A stretch of 64,000 bases of DNA from Sphingomonas sinipercae (GTDB taxonomy: Bacteria; Pseudomonadota; Alphaproteobacteria; Sphingomonadales; Sphingomonadaceae), in the NCBI RefSeq assembly GCF_011302055.1, contig NZ_CP049871.1:826501-890500 (forward strand). Reading direction: 5' to 3'. How positions within the stretch are numbered: position 1 is the stretch's first letter; each line of letters begins with the position of its first letter. Below, in pieces: positions 1 through 8,614 of the stretch. Both the position numbers and the translations under genes were made by a program. Under the pieces are notes generated by a model, which worked only from the letters and a program-made list of their open reading frames with translations, searched no databases and was not told the origin of the DNA.

Positions 1-367
1 CGTCTGCAAGCACCTCCGTCAGCTCCAGCCGGTCGGCCAGCGGCAGGAACAGTGCAAAGATGTCCGCTCCCCCGATCACCGAAACCGGCTCCCCACCGGC
101 AAGAGCGAGCGCCTGGTCGATCGAGCTTGCCACTTCGGCGCCCTCAGCCTGCCAATTTGAGTCCCGGGTGAGGACGATGTGCCGGCGCCCGGGCAACAGG
201 CCGGGAAGGCTGTCAAAGGTCTTCCGCCCCATCACCATGACCGTTTGCATAGTCAGCGACTTGAAGCGCTTTAGGTCAGCCGGCAGGTGCCACGGCAATT
301 GGCCGTCGCGGCCGATGACCCCGTTGATGGCACGGGCGACGATGATCGTGATTGATGGGCGCGTCAT
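1..367 (-). CDS. folA: Dihydrofolate reductase (5' part, cut by window edge)
   Basis: Reduces dihydrofolate to tetrahydrofolate with NADPH in the cytoplasm. The first 122 codons are visible; the C-terminus lies beyond base 1. The translation starts MTRPSITIIVARAINGVIG and continues with the substrate-site PWHLPADL (W26 and D31, equivalent to W22 and D27 of the E. coli enzyme), the nucleotide-binding GRKTF around residues 47-51, and VIGGADIF near residue 98. All are DHFR signatures. The ATG at 365-367 is the natural start. It is divergent from the FAD oxidoreductase gene, with about 57 bases between starts. Identification is firm; only the length is unknown. Confidence 0.93.
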   Translation of the reverse strand, partial: MTRPSITIIVARAINGVIGRDGQLPWHLPADLKRFKSLTMQTVMVMGRKTFDSLPGLLPGRRHIVLTRDSNWQAEGAEVASSIDQALALAGGEPVSVIGGADIFALFLPLADRLELTEVLAD

Positions 368-424
368 CGGTTCGATTTGCCCCCGACGACGGGCAATGCC
401 AAGCTGCCGCCGGTGAATAGCAAA

Positions 425-1831
425 ATGCAGGCCTTTATCGACGCCGTCCGGAACGCGATTGGCGACAAGGCGGTCGTGACCGACCGGCAAGACATCGAAC
501 CGTGGCTGACCGACTGGCGGGGGCGATATCGCGGCGAAGCGCCTGCGATGCTGTCACCCGCCAACCGCCAAGAGGTGCAGTCGATCGTTGCCTTGGCGGC
601 CGAGCATGGCGTTCCCCTTGTCCCTCAGGGTGGGAACACCTCGATGGTCGGCGGGGCAACGCCGCCGGAGGAAGGTTCTGCCGTCATCCTGTCACTGAGG
701 CGGATGAACCGGCTGCCGTCGATCAGCGCCGAAGACAATCTGGCGGTTGCGGAAGCGGGAATGATCCTGTCCGACCTGCACGACGCCGCCGCGGCGGCCG
801 GCCGTCGCTTTCCGCTGACGCTCGGGTCGCGCGGCAGTTGCACGGTAGGCGGACTGGCCGCGACCAATGCCGGCGGGACGCAAGTCCTTCGGTTCGGGAC
901 GATGCGGGAGCTGGTCGCCGGGGTCGAGGCGGTGCTTGCCGACGGGTCGGTCCATGACGGCCTGGCCGCGCTCAAGAAGGATAATCGGGGCTACGATCTC
1001 AACCAGCTGCTGATCGGGTCGGAAGGGACGATTGGGGTCATTACCGCCGTCGCGCTGCGGCTGGTGCCCGCTGTGGCTGTGCGGGCGGTTGGCTGGGCCG
1101 GGGTGGCTGACCCACAGGCCGCCTTGCGCCTGCTCCGTTTCTTCGAGCAGCGGACCGACGCTGTCGAAGGATTCGAATTGATTGCCGGGGATTCGCTGGC
1201 TCTCGTCCTCAATCACATTCCTGGCACGCGCGCACCGCTTACCGGCAGTCACCGGTGGCATGTGCTGATCGAAGCGACTGCGGCCGATGCGGCGTCGGAT
1301 CCTGCGCAAATGCTCCAGGATGTGCTCGGCCAGGCGATGGAGGCCGGCATGGTCGAGGATGCGACGATTTCGGCCAATGAGGCGCAGGCCGAAGCCTTCT
1401 GGCGCATTCGCGACAGCATCTCGGAAGCCGAGCGCGCCGAAGGGCCGACGACCGCCCACGACATCTCCGTGCCGATTGCCGCAATGCCGGATTTCATCGT
1501 CGAATCGTCAAGGACGGTAGAGCAAGCCTTTCCCGGCGCGGTCGCCAGCGCGTTCGGCCACCTTGGCGACGGCAACGTCCACTTCCATGTCCGCGCCGGC
1601 AGCCGGGTCGGCCCAGACTGGATGGCGGCGGAAGCGCCGGCAGTGACCCGCCTGGTGCATGACCTGGTCGTCGCCGCCGGCGGATCGATCTCAGCCGAGC
1701 ACGGTATCGGCCAGATGAAGCGCGACGAATTGGAACGCCTCGCCGCGCCCGGGGACCTTGCGGCGATGCGCGCAATCAAGCGCGCCCTGGATCCGCGCGG
1801 AATCTTCAACCCCGGCAAGCTCGTCGACTAG
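425..1831 (+). CDS. FAD-binding oxidoreductase, D-2-hydroxyacid dehydrogenase (GlcD/D2HGDH) family
   Basis: A 468-residue flavoprotein expected to oxidise a D-2-hydroxy acid (D-lactate, D-2-hydroxyglutarate or glycolate type) and pass electrons to a carrier. The N-terminal FAD-binding domain carries VPQGGNTSMVGG around residues 65-76 and GSRGSCTVGG near 135. The C-terminal FAD-oxidase domain carries FGHLGDGNVHFHV and SAEHGIG (about residue 424), which are hallmarks of this family. I chose the ATG at 425; TTG at 377 and GTG at 413 are in-frame alternatives that add only low-complexity residues. The substrate cannot be decided from sequence. Confidence 0.88.
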   Translation: MQAFIDAVRNAIGDKAVVTDRQDIEPWLTDWRGRYRGEAPAMLSPANRQEVQSIVALAAEHGVPLVPQGGNTSMVGGATPPEEGSAVILSLRRMNRLPSISAEDNLAVAEAGMILSDLHDAAAAAGRRFPLTLGSRGSCTVGGLAATNAGGTQVLRFGTMRELVAGVEAVLADGSVHDGLAALKKDNRGYDLNQLLIGSEGTIGVITAVALRLVPAVAVRAVGWAGVADPQAALRLLRFFEQRTDAVEGFELIAGDSLALVLNHIPGTRAPLTGSHRWHVLIEATAADAASDPAQMLQDVLGQAMEAGMVEDATISANEAQAEAFWRIRDSISEAERAEGPTTAHDISVPIAAMPDFIVESSRTVEQAFPGAVASAFGHLGDGNVHFHVRAGSRVGPDWMAAEAPAVTRLVHDLVVAAGGSISAEHGIGQMKRDELERLAAPGDLAAMRAIKRALDPRGIFNPGKLVD

Positions 1832-1849
1832 GCCGGTTTCACGGTGAAG

Positions 1850-1926
1850 TGGCGCGCCCGGTAGGATTCGAACCTACGACCTCAAGCTTAGAAGGCTCGT
1901 GCTCTATCCAACTGAGCTACGGGCGC
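1850..1926 (-). tRNA. tRNA-Arg (TCT anticodon)
   Basis: The reverse complement folds as a complete cloverleaf. The 7-bp acceptor stem is GCGCCCG/CGGGCGC, the D-arm contains AGCTCAGTTGGAT, the anticodon loop contains CTTCTAA with anticodon TCT, and the T-arm contains GGTTCGAATCC. CCA is encoded. Length is 77 bases. It reads AGA codons. Confidence 0.96.
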
Positions 1927-2026
1927 GCGGGAAAGGCAAATTAGGGCAATTGCCGGTCCGCTCAAAGCGCCATTCAGTTGGCGTTCAAGCAAATAGGTGG
2001 CATCTGGCACCAAGGGGGATGATTAG

Positions 2027-2239
2027 ATGCGTTTACGTTTGTTATTGGCAGGTCTCGGCGGGCTGATCGCATCGGCTCCCGCAGCCGCTGAAACTGTGAT
2101 CATCTACACCAACCCGATGACGATGCAGCGTCACACGGTCATCGTCGATTCCGATGGGCCTGACCGGGCATTTCTGTGCATGTTGCCGCCGGGCGATGCC
2201 GGTTGCCGCGCGGTCGCCGTTCGCCGCGAGCGGCGCTAG
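2027..2239 (+). CDS. Small secreted protein of unknown function
   Basis: A 70-residue product that I do not recognise. Residues 1-21 form a clear signal peptide (positively charged start, leucine/alanine core, APAAA before the mature part), so the mature protein is a short periplasmic or exported peptide of about 49 residues containing two cysteines ([10 protein letters not shown]). A purine-rich GGGGGATGA lies 10-15 bases before the ATG. It sits between tRNA-Arg and purQ, and its stop overlaps the convergent purQ stop. Calling it a real gene rests on the signal peptide and ribosome site. Confidence 0.6.
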   Translation: MRLRLLLAGLGGLIASAPAAAETVIIYTNPMTMQRHTVIVDSDGPDRAFLCMLPPGDAGCRAVAVRRERR

Positions 2240-2901
2240 GCAACCGTTTCCAGCAATCCTTCGAACAGCCGGCGGCCGTCGGTGTTGCCGTGCGCCGCTT
2301 CGATCGCCCGTTCCGGGTGCGGCATCATCCCAAGGACATTGCCCGCGTCGTTGAGGATTCCGGCGATGTTGCGCGCCGATCCATTGACCGGCTCCGCGTA
2401 GCGGAAGGCGACCCGGCTCGATTGTTCAAGCCGGTCGAGCGTTTCCGGATCGGCCTGGTAATTGCCGTCGTGGTGAGCGACCGGAATGTGCACCGTCTCT
2501 CCGCTTTGATAGCCGCTCGTGAACAGGGATTGGCTGTTTTCCACGGTCAGCGCGACCGGTCGGGAGACGAAGTTGAGCGCTGCGTTGCGCATCAGCGCCC
2601 CGGGCAGGAGGCCGGTTTCGGTGAGCACCTGGAAACCGTTGCAGATGCCGAGCACCGGAACGCCGCGTCCCGCCGCATTGGAAACTTCGCGCATGATCGC
2701 CGATCGCGCGGCCATCGCGCCCGACCGCAAATAATCGCCGTAGGAAAAGCCGCCCGGAATGCCGATCAGGTCGACGCCGTCGGGCAGGGCTGTTTCCGCG
2801 TGCCAGACCATTGCCGGAGCGCGGCCCGTCACCGATTCGAGCGCGACCGCCAGGTCCCTGTCGCAGTTGGACCCGGGAAAGACGATGACCGCGGTCTTCA
2901 T
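2236..2901 (-). CDS. purQ: Phosphoribosylformylglycinamidine synthase, glutaminase subunit PurQ
   Basis: Class I glutamine amidotransferase that supplies ammonia to the PurL/PurS complex in step 4 of de novo purine synthesis (FGAR to FGAM). Length is 221 residues, normal for PurQ. The catalytic triad is visible: nucleophile C87 in GICNGFQ, and H195/E197 in MMPHPERA. The N-terminus [16 protein letters not shown] is typical. I chose the ATG at 2899-2901, since upstream codons to 2964 are not conserved-looking. It follows purS by two bases, so the two are co-transcribed and presumably coupled. Confidence 0.96.
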   Translation of the reverse strand: MKTAVIVFPGSNCDRDLAVALESVTGRAPAMVWHAETALPDGVDLIGIPGGFSYGDYLRSGAMAARSAIMREVSNAAGRGVPVLGICNGFQVLTETGLLPGALMRNAALNFVSRPVALTVENSQSLFTSGYQSGETVHIPVAHHDGNYQADPETLDRLEQSSRVAFRYAEPVNGSARNIAGILNDAGNVLGMMPHPERAIEAAHGNTDGRRLFEGLLETVA

Positions 2902-2903
2902 CG

Positions 2904-3137
2904 TTAGGGCAGCCGTTCGATCCGGAAGTTTTCGATCACGGTGTTGGCAAGCAGCTTGCGGCACATCGATTCGATGGCATCGTCGCCGGTGCCGTCGGCA
3001 AGGTCGAGCTCGATCAGCTTGCCGGCGCGAACCTCATTGACCCCGTCGAATCCCAAGCCCTCCAGGGCGTGGTGGATCGCCTTGCCTTGCGGGTCGAGAA
3101 CGCCGGGTTTGAGCGTGACAAAGACGCGTGCCTTCAT
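2904..3137 (-). CDS. purS: Phosphoribosylformylglycinamidine synthase subunit PurS
   Basis: A 77-residue small subunit that bridges PurQ and PurL in the multi-subunit FGAM synthase used by alphaproteobacteria and Gram-positives. The sequence begins [20 protein letters not shown] and has the family motif [13 protein letters not shown]. It lies directly upstream of purQ on the same strand. purL and purC are not in the window. Its start overlaps the possible GTG start of the divergent thioesterase gene. Confidence 0.95.
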   Translation of the reverse strand: MKARVFVTLKPGVLDPQGKAIHHALEGLGFDGVNEVRAGKLIELDLADGTGDDAIESMCRKLLANTVIENFRIERLP

Positions 3138-3190
3138 GCGCCGCCTATGGCTTCCCGGAGCAGCCGCGGCAAGGTCTTCGCGCCGGTTGC

Positions 3191-3601
3191 ATGCTGGGCT
3201 ATGTCGCGCAGGTGCAGGATCGCCCGCCTTATGCCGAGTTGCTGAATGTCGAGGTTGAACGCGGTGACGGCGAAATCATCGTCAACATGCCGTTCGCGGA
3301 CGACGTCGTCGGGCGGCCGGGCTTCCTCCATGGGGGCGCCATTGCCGGCCTGCTGGAGATCGCCGCGTTCACGGCGCTTCGGGAGAAGCTGGCGAACGAT
3401 TCCGTCCGGATGAAGCCGGTCACGGTGACGGTCGACTATATGCGGCCCGGGTCGGGCCACCCGACGCGGGCTTCGGCGCATGTCCAGCGGCTTGGGACGA
3501 ATATCGCGAATGTCGAGGCCTTCGCCTGGCAGAAGGACCGCGACGAACCGATCGCGACGGCACGCATCAATTTCCTGCTGGAGCGTGGGCCCGACGCCTA
3601 A
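3191..3601 (+). CDS. PaaI-family hotdog thioesterase
   Basis: A cytoplasmic acyl-CoA thioesterase of about 136 residues. The hotdog helix motif GRPGFLHGGAIAGLLEIA and the following strands (VTVTVDYMRPGS) are characteristic of the PaaI/4HBT group. The asparagine/aspartate upstream of the HGG turn and the length fit the family. Start is uncertain: ATG 3191 gives the family-typical length, while an in-frame GTG at 3128 would extend it by 21 residues into the purS start. The acyl substrate is unknown. It converges on the glycosidase-like gene and their stops overlap. Confidence 0.8.
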   Translation: MLGYVAQVQDRPPYAELLNVEVERGDGEIIVNMPFADDVVGRPGFLHGGAIAGLLEIAAFTALREKLANDSVRMKPVTVTVDYMRPGSGHPTRASAHVQRLGTNIANVEAFAWQKDRDEPIATARINFLLERGPDA

Positions 3602-4857
3602 TGAAAGGCTTCGTCGGGCTGGGGCTTCAGCGCCCTTGCAACGGCTCGGATCTCTTCCAGCGTGACTGGCTTGTCGTAAGGATCGGCATCTAGCCCGGTG
3701 ACCCGGTGCAGCCGCTTCTGCCAGCCGTGCAGCGCATCGACGTATGGAACGAACGGCGTTCGCATCAGCGCACCGCTCGGCAGTTCCTCGACGTCGGCGA
3801 TCCCCATGTGCAGCCATTCACCGCTGTGCCAATCGGTCATGTCGACCGCGGGAAACAGGCAGATGCCGTGCAACTCGACGCCGTTGTTGACCGCCGCCAG
3901 GGCTTCGCAGGTGATATCGTTGAGCCAGTCGACCCGGCCGCCGTACAGCCCGGAAGTCTCCGCGACGATGCATGGCCGACGGTACTTGCCCCAGGCCTCG
4001 GTGAGGAGGTCGCACACCGATCGGATGCGGTCGTCGCCCGGTTCGAGGGGCGTGTTCGGCCCACCGCCGCCGCCATATTCCATCTGCCCGAAGCTGTAGT
4101 TGTTGAACCCCAGGATATCGATCAATCCCAGGCTGCCGCCATATTCCGGGTGCTTGAGGCCGGAGATGATGTCCCAGGCAATGTAGGCGTCCTCGTAACT
4201 CTCGCGCCTCGCTTCGTCGGCAAGGTCGGGCCGGTCGCGCGGCGGCACCACCCACACCAGCGGGTCGATGTGGACGAACCGAGCGTCGGGAAGGTCGGCC
4301 CGGATCGCCTTGCACGCGGCGATATCGGCACGCGCCAGCATGGTGGTGAAGCGGCGCCGCTCGTCGGCGGTTTTGCCGAACGGCGCGCACCAGCCCCATT
4401 CTCCACCCATATAGCCCCAGAAGGTCGGCTCATTGACCGGCGTGAAGCAAGGCGGCCCGTGGTGCGCATGCCTGGCCACGTGGCGAGCGGCGGCACGGGC
4501 ATAAGCGGCGAAACGGGTGATGAACGCTTCGGAATACGGGTCGAGATCGTCGGGATAGCCGTAGTGGCACAAATCCCAGATCGGCAGGATGTTGTGGTTG
4601 CGCTGGGCCGCCAGGAACGGGTCGATGCACGAAAAATCGTAGCGACCGTCCCCCTTGTCGACCAAGGGCCAGGGAACCCCTTCGCGCGCGACGGCAATGC
4701 CGAGCGGCGGCAGCATCGCATAATCTTCGTCCGCATGCTGATAGTGGCGAAGCTCCGCGTTCAGGTCGCGGCGAACCTTGTCCTTACCCCACAGGAACGA
4801 GGAACATTCGAAGCCGGACAGGAAAAAGGTCGGGAAGATGCCCTCGGTTGCCGCCAT
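3598..4857 (-). CDS. Glycoside hydrolase family 1-like protein (beta-glycosidase homologue)
   Basis: A 419-residue (beta/alpha)8-barrel protein. The acid/base glutamate lies in TPVNEPTFW (E143) and the candidate nucleophile in IVAETSG (E300), the spacing expected for clan GH-A family 1 enzymes. HYGYP after strand 3 and ILGFNNYSF also fit. It is shorter than classical GH1 beta-glucosidases (about 450-480) and has no signal peptide, so it would act in the cytoplasm. The nucleophile context differs from the usual TENG, so catalytic activity is probable but not assured. I preferred the ATG at 4857 over the upstream GTG at 4875. Confidence 0.75.
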   Translation of the reverse strand: MAATEGIFPTFFLSGFECSSFLWGKDKVRRDLNAELRHYQHADEDYAMLPPLGIAVAREGVPWPLVDKGDGRYDFSCIDPFLAAQRNHNILPIWDLCHYGYPDDLDPYSEAFITRFAAYARAAARHVARHAHHGPPCFTPVNEPTFWGYMGGEWGWCAPFGKTADERRRFTTMLARADIAACKAIRADLPDARFVHIDPLVWVVPPRDRPDLADEARRESYEDAYIAWDIISGLKHPEYGGSLGLIDILGFNNYSFGQMEYGGGGGPNTPLEPGDDRIRSVCDLLTEAWGKYRRPCIVAETSGLYGGRVDWLNDITCEALAAVNNGVELHGICLFPAVDMTDWHSGEWLHMGIADVEELPSGALMRTPFVPYVDALHGWQKRLHRVTGLDADPYDKPVTLEEIRAVARALKPQPDEAFH

Positions 4858-4940
4858 GGCCGGACTACGCGCCACGATGGGCTTCGGTTGCCGGGACGCT
4901 CCGGGTGGCCCCGGGCCGGCGGATTTGGCAAGAAGGCTGA

Positions 4941-5933
4941 ATGCCGCCGTCCCAGTCGCTCATCCAGGTGCAATCTTTAGCCTCCGCCGGGCGTATCGCG
5001 GAGGCGGCCGCGGCCTTGGTTGCGGCTGCCGACCGCAACGACGGGGACGCCCTCTTCGAACTGGCGCTCTGGCGGATTTCAGGGCAGATCATTCGGCGGG
5101 ACACGGCGGCTGCGCGGACCTTGATGGGGCGAGCGGCCGATGCCGGCCACTTGGAGGCGAAGCTCTACTTCGCCCATTTTCTGGCGAACGGCACAGGCGG
5201 CGAGCCGGATTGGCAGCGGGCGCGCCAGTTGCTGGAGGGCTTGCGCGGGCAACACCCGCGCGCGGATGAGCAACTCGACCTGCTGCGCGGCATGAGCATC
5301 GGCGATGACGGCGAGCCCGCTACCGACGCCAAGCTCGAAACGTTGAGCGAGAAGCCTTTGGTGCGCCGGCTCGCGGACTTTTTAAGCGCGGATGAGTGCG
5401 CATATCTGATGCGCCGGGCGGCCCCGCGCCTGACGCCCTCGGTGGTGATCGACCGGGCCACCGGCCGCAGCCATCCGCATCCAGTCCGCCGGTCGGACGG
5501 GACGTTCTTTGGCGTGACCGAAGAGGATCTGGTGGTGAACGCGATCAACCGCCGGATTGCTGCCGCGACCGGCACGAAGCCGGTCCAGGCGGAGCCGCTG
5601 CAGATCATCCATTATTCCAAAGGGGGTGAGTTCCGGCCGCATGTCGACACCGGCGCGCCTGGCGGCAATCAGCGCATCGTGACCGCCGTCGTCTATCTGA
5701 CCGACGATTACGAAGGCGGCGAAACCCGCTTCATGAAAACGGGGCTAAGCTTCCGCGGCCGCGTCGGTGAACTCCTGACCTGGCGTAACGTCACGGCTGC
5801 CGGCCAGCCGGACCCGCAGACGGAACATGCCGGGATGCCGGTGACCGCCGGCACCAAGCAGATTGCGTCGCGCTGGATTTGGGCAAAGCCACCGGTCTTC
5901 CCGCCGCCGACACCGGCCGTGCCCAACCTGTGA
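4941..5933 (+). CDS. Sel1-repeat / 2OG-Fe(II) prolyl 4-hydroxylase-type dioxygenase
   Basis: A 330-residue protein. Residues 1-120 contain Sel1-like helical repeats (DALFELALW, AARTLMGRAADAGHLEAKLY). Residues 135-320 form a prolyl 4-hydroxylase-type double-stranded beta-helix. The iron ligands are H234 and D236 (FRPHVDT) and H296 (EHAGMP); K306 in GTKQ is placed to bind 2-oxoglutarate. WIWAKPP closes the domain as in P4H alpha-subunit homologues. Chemistry: hydroxylation coupled to decarboxylation of 2-oxoglutarate. The target is unknown; the repeat half probably recruits a protein partner. No signal peptide. Confidence 0.85.
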   Translation: MPPSQSLIQVQSLASAGRIAEAAAALVAAADRNDGDALFELALWRISGQIIRRDTAAARTLMGRAADAGHLEAKLYFAHFLANGTGGEPDWQRARQLLEGLRGQHPRADEQLDLLRGMSIGDDGEPATDAKLETLSEKPLVRRLADFLSADECAYLMRRAAPRLTPSVVIDRATGRSHPHPVRRSDGTFFGVTEEDLVVNAINRRIAAATGTKPVQAEPLQIIHYSKGGEFRPHVDTGAPGGNQRIVTAVVYLTDDYEGGETRFMKTGLSFRGRVGELLTWRNVTAAGQPDPQTEHAGMPVTAGTKQIASRWIWAKPPVFPPPTPAVPNL

Positions 5934-6022
5934 CGGAGCGGCCGGGTCGCCTTGCCCGACGCTATTGGGCAGCTTAGCGAGAATTGCGGCTGCGATCTCG
6001 CGGGCGACGGAGGCAAGCTAGA

Positions 6023-7270
6023 ATGGACTTCGACTTAACCGACCGGCAGCGCCATTATCGCGACCGGGTCCGCGCCTTCGTCGAAGACTATATCCGGCCC
6101 CGCACCGCGGATTATCAAGCGCAACATTCGGGTGGCGACCGGTGGCAGCCGATCGCGGTCATTGAAGAGCTGAAGCCGAAGGCGCGTGCCGCCGGGTTGT
6201 GGAACCTGTTCATGCCACCCGCGCCCGCGGTTCCGCAGGTCGACGAAACCTTCCAGTTCGAGGGCGAGCAACTCACCAATCTCGAATATGCGCTGTGCGC
6301 CGAGGAGATGGGGCGCATTCCCTGGGCCAGCGAAGTCTTCAATTGCTCCGCGCCCGACACGGGCAACATGGAAGTGCTGCACCGCTACGGCACGCGCGAG
6401 CAGAAAGAACAATGGCTGGCGCCGCTGATGCGCGGGGAGATTCGATCCGCCTTCCTGATGACCGAGCCGGGCGTCGCTTCATCGGATGCGACGAATATCG
6501 AATGCAGCATTGCGCTGGCCGGCAACGCCTATGCGATCAACGGCCGCAAATGGTGGTCGTCCGGGGCAGGCGACCCGCGCTGCAAAGTCGCGATCGTCAT
6601 GGGCAAGACCGACCCGGACGCGCCCTCGCACAAGCAGCAGTCGATGATCCTGGTGCCGCTCGACGCCGATGGAATCACCATCGAGCGTCACCTGACGGTG
6701 TACGGTTATGACGACGCGCCGCACGGACACATGGAAATCGAGCTCAGCGACGTTCGCGTGCCTCCAGCAAACATGCTGCTTGGGGAGGGCAGGGGATTCG
6801 ACATTGCGCAGGGGCGCCTAGGGCCGGGGCGGATCCATCATTGCATGCGCACCATCGGTGCGGCGGAAGAAGCGCTGGAGCTGATGTGCAAGCGGCTGCA
6901 AAGCCGCACCGCTTTCGGCAAGCGATTGTCCGAGCACAGCATCTGGGAGCAGCGCGTGGCCGAGGCCCGGATCGAAATCGAGGCGACGCGGCTGCTGTGC
7001 CTGAAAGCGGCGGACGTCATGGACCGCGCCGGCAACAAGGCGGCCAAGGGCGAAATCGCGATGATCAAGGTCAAGGCGCCGAATATGGCGCTGAAGGTCA
7101 TCGACGATGCGGTGCAGGCGTTCGGCGCGGCTGGCGTCGGGCAAGATACGCCGCTCGCGATGTCATGGGCGCATATCCGCACGCTGCGGCTGGCCGATGG
7201 CCCGGACGAAGTGCACAATCGCGCCATCGCGCTGATGGAGTTCAAGCGGCACGCGTCAGCGCCGGAATGA
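6023..7270 (+). CDS. Acyl-CoA dehydrogenase family protein
   Basis: A 415-residue flavoenzyme for alpha,beta-dehydrogenation of an acyl-CoA. The FAD/substrate signature is [15 protein letters not shown], and the C-terminal helical domain has [12 protein letters not shown] and [13 protein letters not shown]. The N-terminal half with [16 protein letters not shown] and the tail [15 protein letters not shown] resemble the ACAD10/ACAD11 subgroup. I chose ATG 6023, which follows AGGCAAGCTAGA; an upstream in-frame ATG at 5984 adds an arginine-rich stretch. Its chain-length preference cannot be read. A hairpin terminator follows directly. Confidence 0.9.
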   Translation: MDFDLTDRQRHYRDRVRAFVEDYIRPRTADYQAQHSGGDRWQPIAVIEELKPKARAAGLWNLFMPPAPAVPQVDETFQFEGEQLTNLEYALCAEEMGRIPWASEVFNCSAPDTGNMEVLHRYGTREQKEQWLAPLMRGEIRSAFLMTEPGVASSDATNIECSIALAGNAYAINGRKWWSSGAGDPRCKVAIVMGKTDPDAPSHKQQSMILVPLDADGITIERHLTVYGYDDAPHGHMEIELSDVRVPPANMLLGEGRGFDIAQGRLGPGRIHHCMRTIGAAEEALELMCKRLQSRTAFGKRLSEHSIWEQRVAEARIEIEATRLLCLKAADVMDRAGNKAAKGEIAMIKVKAPNMALKVIDDAVQAFGAAGVGQDTPLAMSWAHIRTLRLADGPDEVHNRAIALMEFKRHASAPE

Positions 7271-7272
7271 AA

Positions 7273-7298
7273 AAGGGCGGCGCTTTCGCACCGCCCTT
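7273..7298. terminator. Hairpin terminator between convergent acyl-CoA dehydrogenase and ctrA
   Basis: AAGGGCGG (7273-7280) pairs perfectly with CCGCCCTT (7291-7298) around a 10-base loop. On the ctrA side the stem is followed by TTTTCA, giving a usable U-tract on the minus strand; on the plus strand the tail is TCG-rich. It sits in a 49-bp gap between two stops, so it probably works for both genes. Confidence 0.7.
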
Positions 7299-7319
7299 CG
7301 TCCCCGCTCCGGAAATCGT

Positions 7320-8033
7320 TTAAGCGACGGCCGCGATCGGCTCCGGCAGTTCTTCCGAATCCGGATCGCGAAGCACGTAGCCGCGGCCCCAGACCGTCTC
7401 GATATAATTGGCGCCGCCGCAGGCCAGGCTCAGCTTCTTGCGCAGCTTGCAGATGAAGACGTCGATGATCTTGAGCTCGGGCTCGTCCATCCCGCCGTAC
7501 AGGTGGTTGAGGAACATTTCCTTGGTCAGGGTCGTGCCCTTGCGGAGCGACAACAGCTCCAGCATCGCATATTCCTTGCCGGTCAGGTGCACTCGGGCGC
7601 TGTCGACCTCTACGGTCTTGGCATCCAGGTTCACGGCCAGCTTGCCGGTGCGGATGACCGACTGCGAATGGCCCTTCGAACGGCGGACAATGGCATGAAT
7701 GCGGGCGACCAGTTCGTCGCGGTGGAAAGGCTTGGTGACGTAATCGTCGGCGCCGAAGCCCAGCGCGCGAACCTTGCTGTCCATTTCGCCAACGCCGGAA
7801 AGGATCAGGACCGGCGTCGAAACCTTTGAATTGCGCAGCTTCTTGAGCACGTCATAGCCGTGCATGTCGGGCAGGTTCAGGTCGAGCAGGATGATATCGT
7901 AATCATACAGCTTGCCCAGATCGAGGCCTTCTTCCCCCAGGTCGGTGGTATAGACATTGAAGCCTTCGATGCCGAGCATCAGCTCGATGCTCTTGGCCGT
8001 CGTCGGCTCGTCCTCAATCAGCAAGACCCGCAT
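7320..8033 (-). CDS. ctrA: Cell-cycle response regulator CtrA
   Basis: OmpR-type response regulator that controls cell-cycle, motility and division genes in alphaproteobacteria. It is the target of the CckA-ChpT phosphorelay. Length is 237 residues. The receiver domain (1-120) has the acidic pocket EDE at 7-9, phospho-acceptor D51 in [11 protein letters not shown], and K in [11 protein letters not shown]. The winged-helix domain (about 125-225) includes [12 protein letters not shown] and [11 protein letters not shown], almost identical to Caulobacter CtrA. The start ATG is preceded by GGGGGGAAGA. The C-terminus is a short acidic/alanine tail; CtrA turnover in Caulobacter depends on such a tail. 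Confidence 0.97.
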   Translation of the reverse strand: MRVLLIEDEPTTAKSIELMLGIEGFNVYTTDLGEEGLDLGKLYDYDIILLDLNLPDMHGYDVLKKLRNSKVSTPVLILSGVGEMDSKVRALGFGADDYVTKPFHRDELVARIHAIVRRSKGHSQSVIRTGKLAVNLDAKTVEVDSARVHLTGKEYAMLELLSLRKGTTLTKEMFLNHLYGGMDEPELKIIDVFICKLRKKLSLACGGANYIETVWGRGYVLRDPDSEELPEPIAAVA

Positions 8034-8201
8034 GTTCTTCCCCCCGTTTCAGACCAAAGCGTAAGCTCCGCTTAATGGCCTTGAAGCGTGCATTAACCAT
8101 TCGAGAGATGAAGGCAAAAGGTTAATAATGTGTAACGCGCTGGAATCATTCGATCGTTGCTGAGGAGTCACAAAGTGCAGCGCGCCTGCTAAGGAGCGGG
8201 A
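8034..8201. promoter_or_regulatory. Divergent ctrA/arfB upstream region with two GANTC sites and TTAA half-sites
   Basis: This 168-bp gap must hold the promoters of ctrA (minus) and arfB (plus). It contains GAATC at 8143-8147 and GAGTC at 8165-8169, both matching the CcrM methylation target GANTC. TTAA occurs at 8072, 8093 and 8122, the half-site of the CtrA box (TTAA-N7-TTAA). No full box with 7-base spacing is present. In Caulobacter, GANTC methylation and CtrA binding regulate ctrA; whether that holds here is inference. Confidence 0.45.
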
Positions 8202-8612
8202 ATGAAAGCGGAAGACGTCTTTATCCCGGAGGAGGCGCTTAGCGAGGCGTTCCTGGCGGCAACTGGACCGGGCGGACAGAACGTCAACAAAGTCGCCACT
8301 GCGGTCCAGCTTCGCGTCAACTTGGAGCAGCTTCGTTTACCTTGCCAGGTGTTGGAGCGGCTGAAAGTCATCGCCGGGTCGAAAGTCACTTCGGGCGGGG
8401 AATTGCTGATTACTGCCCGCCGCTTTCGCACGCAGGATTCCAACCGCACCGACGCGCGTGTCCGGCTGGCGCAGATGATTGCCGATGCCCATATCGTGAG
8501 GCCGAAGCGAAAGCCGACGCGCCCCAGCCGGTCGGCCAGGGCCAAGCGGGTGGATTCGAAGAAGCAGCGCGGGGCGGTAAAGCAGGCCCGCGGCAGAGTG
8601 ACGGAACATTAG
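8202..8612 (+). CDS. arfB: Alternative ribosome-rescue factor ArfB (YaeJ/ICT1 family)
   Basis: A 136-residue codon-independent peptidyl-tRNA hydrolase that frees ribosomes stalled at mRNA ends. The catalytic GGQ is at residues 24-26 in TGPGGQNVNK. The C-terminal tail (about 105-136) is rich in lysine and arginine (SARAKRVDSKKQRGAVKQAR), the feature that enters the empty mRNA channel in this family. Compared with RF1/RF2 it lacks the codon-recognition domains. Start ATG follows AAGGAGCGGGA, a strong ribosome site. Confidence 0.93.
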   Translation: MKAEDVFIPEEALSEAFLAATGPGGQNVNKVATAVQLRVNLEQLRLPCQVLERLKVIAGSKVTSGGELLITARRFRTQDSNRTDARVRLAQMIADAHIVRPKRKPTRPSRSARAKRVDSKKQRGAVKQARGRVTEH

Positions 8613-8614
8613 TC

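Noticed and set aside
3706..4980. 424-codon plus-strand frame opposite the GH1-like gene
   Set aside because: No domain, while the minus strand shows the NEP and AETSG motifs.
8072..8125. Full CtrA box (TTAA-N7-TTAA) upstream of ctrA
   Set aside because: Three TTAA motifs exist, but the spacings are 17 and 25 bases, not 7, so only half-sites can be claimed.
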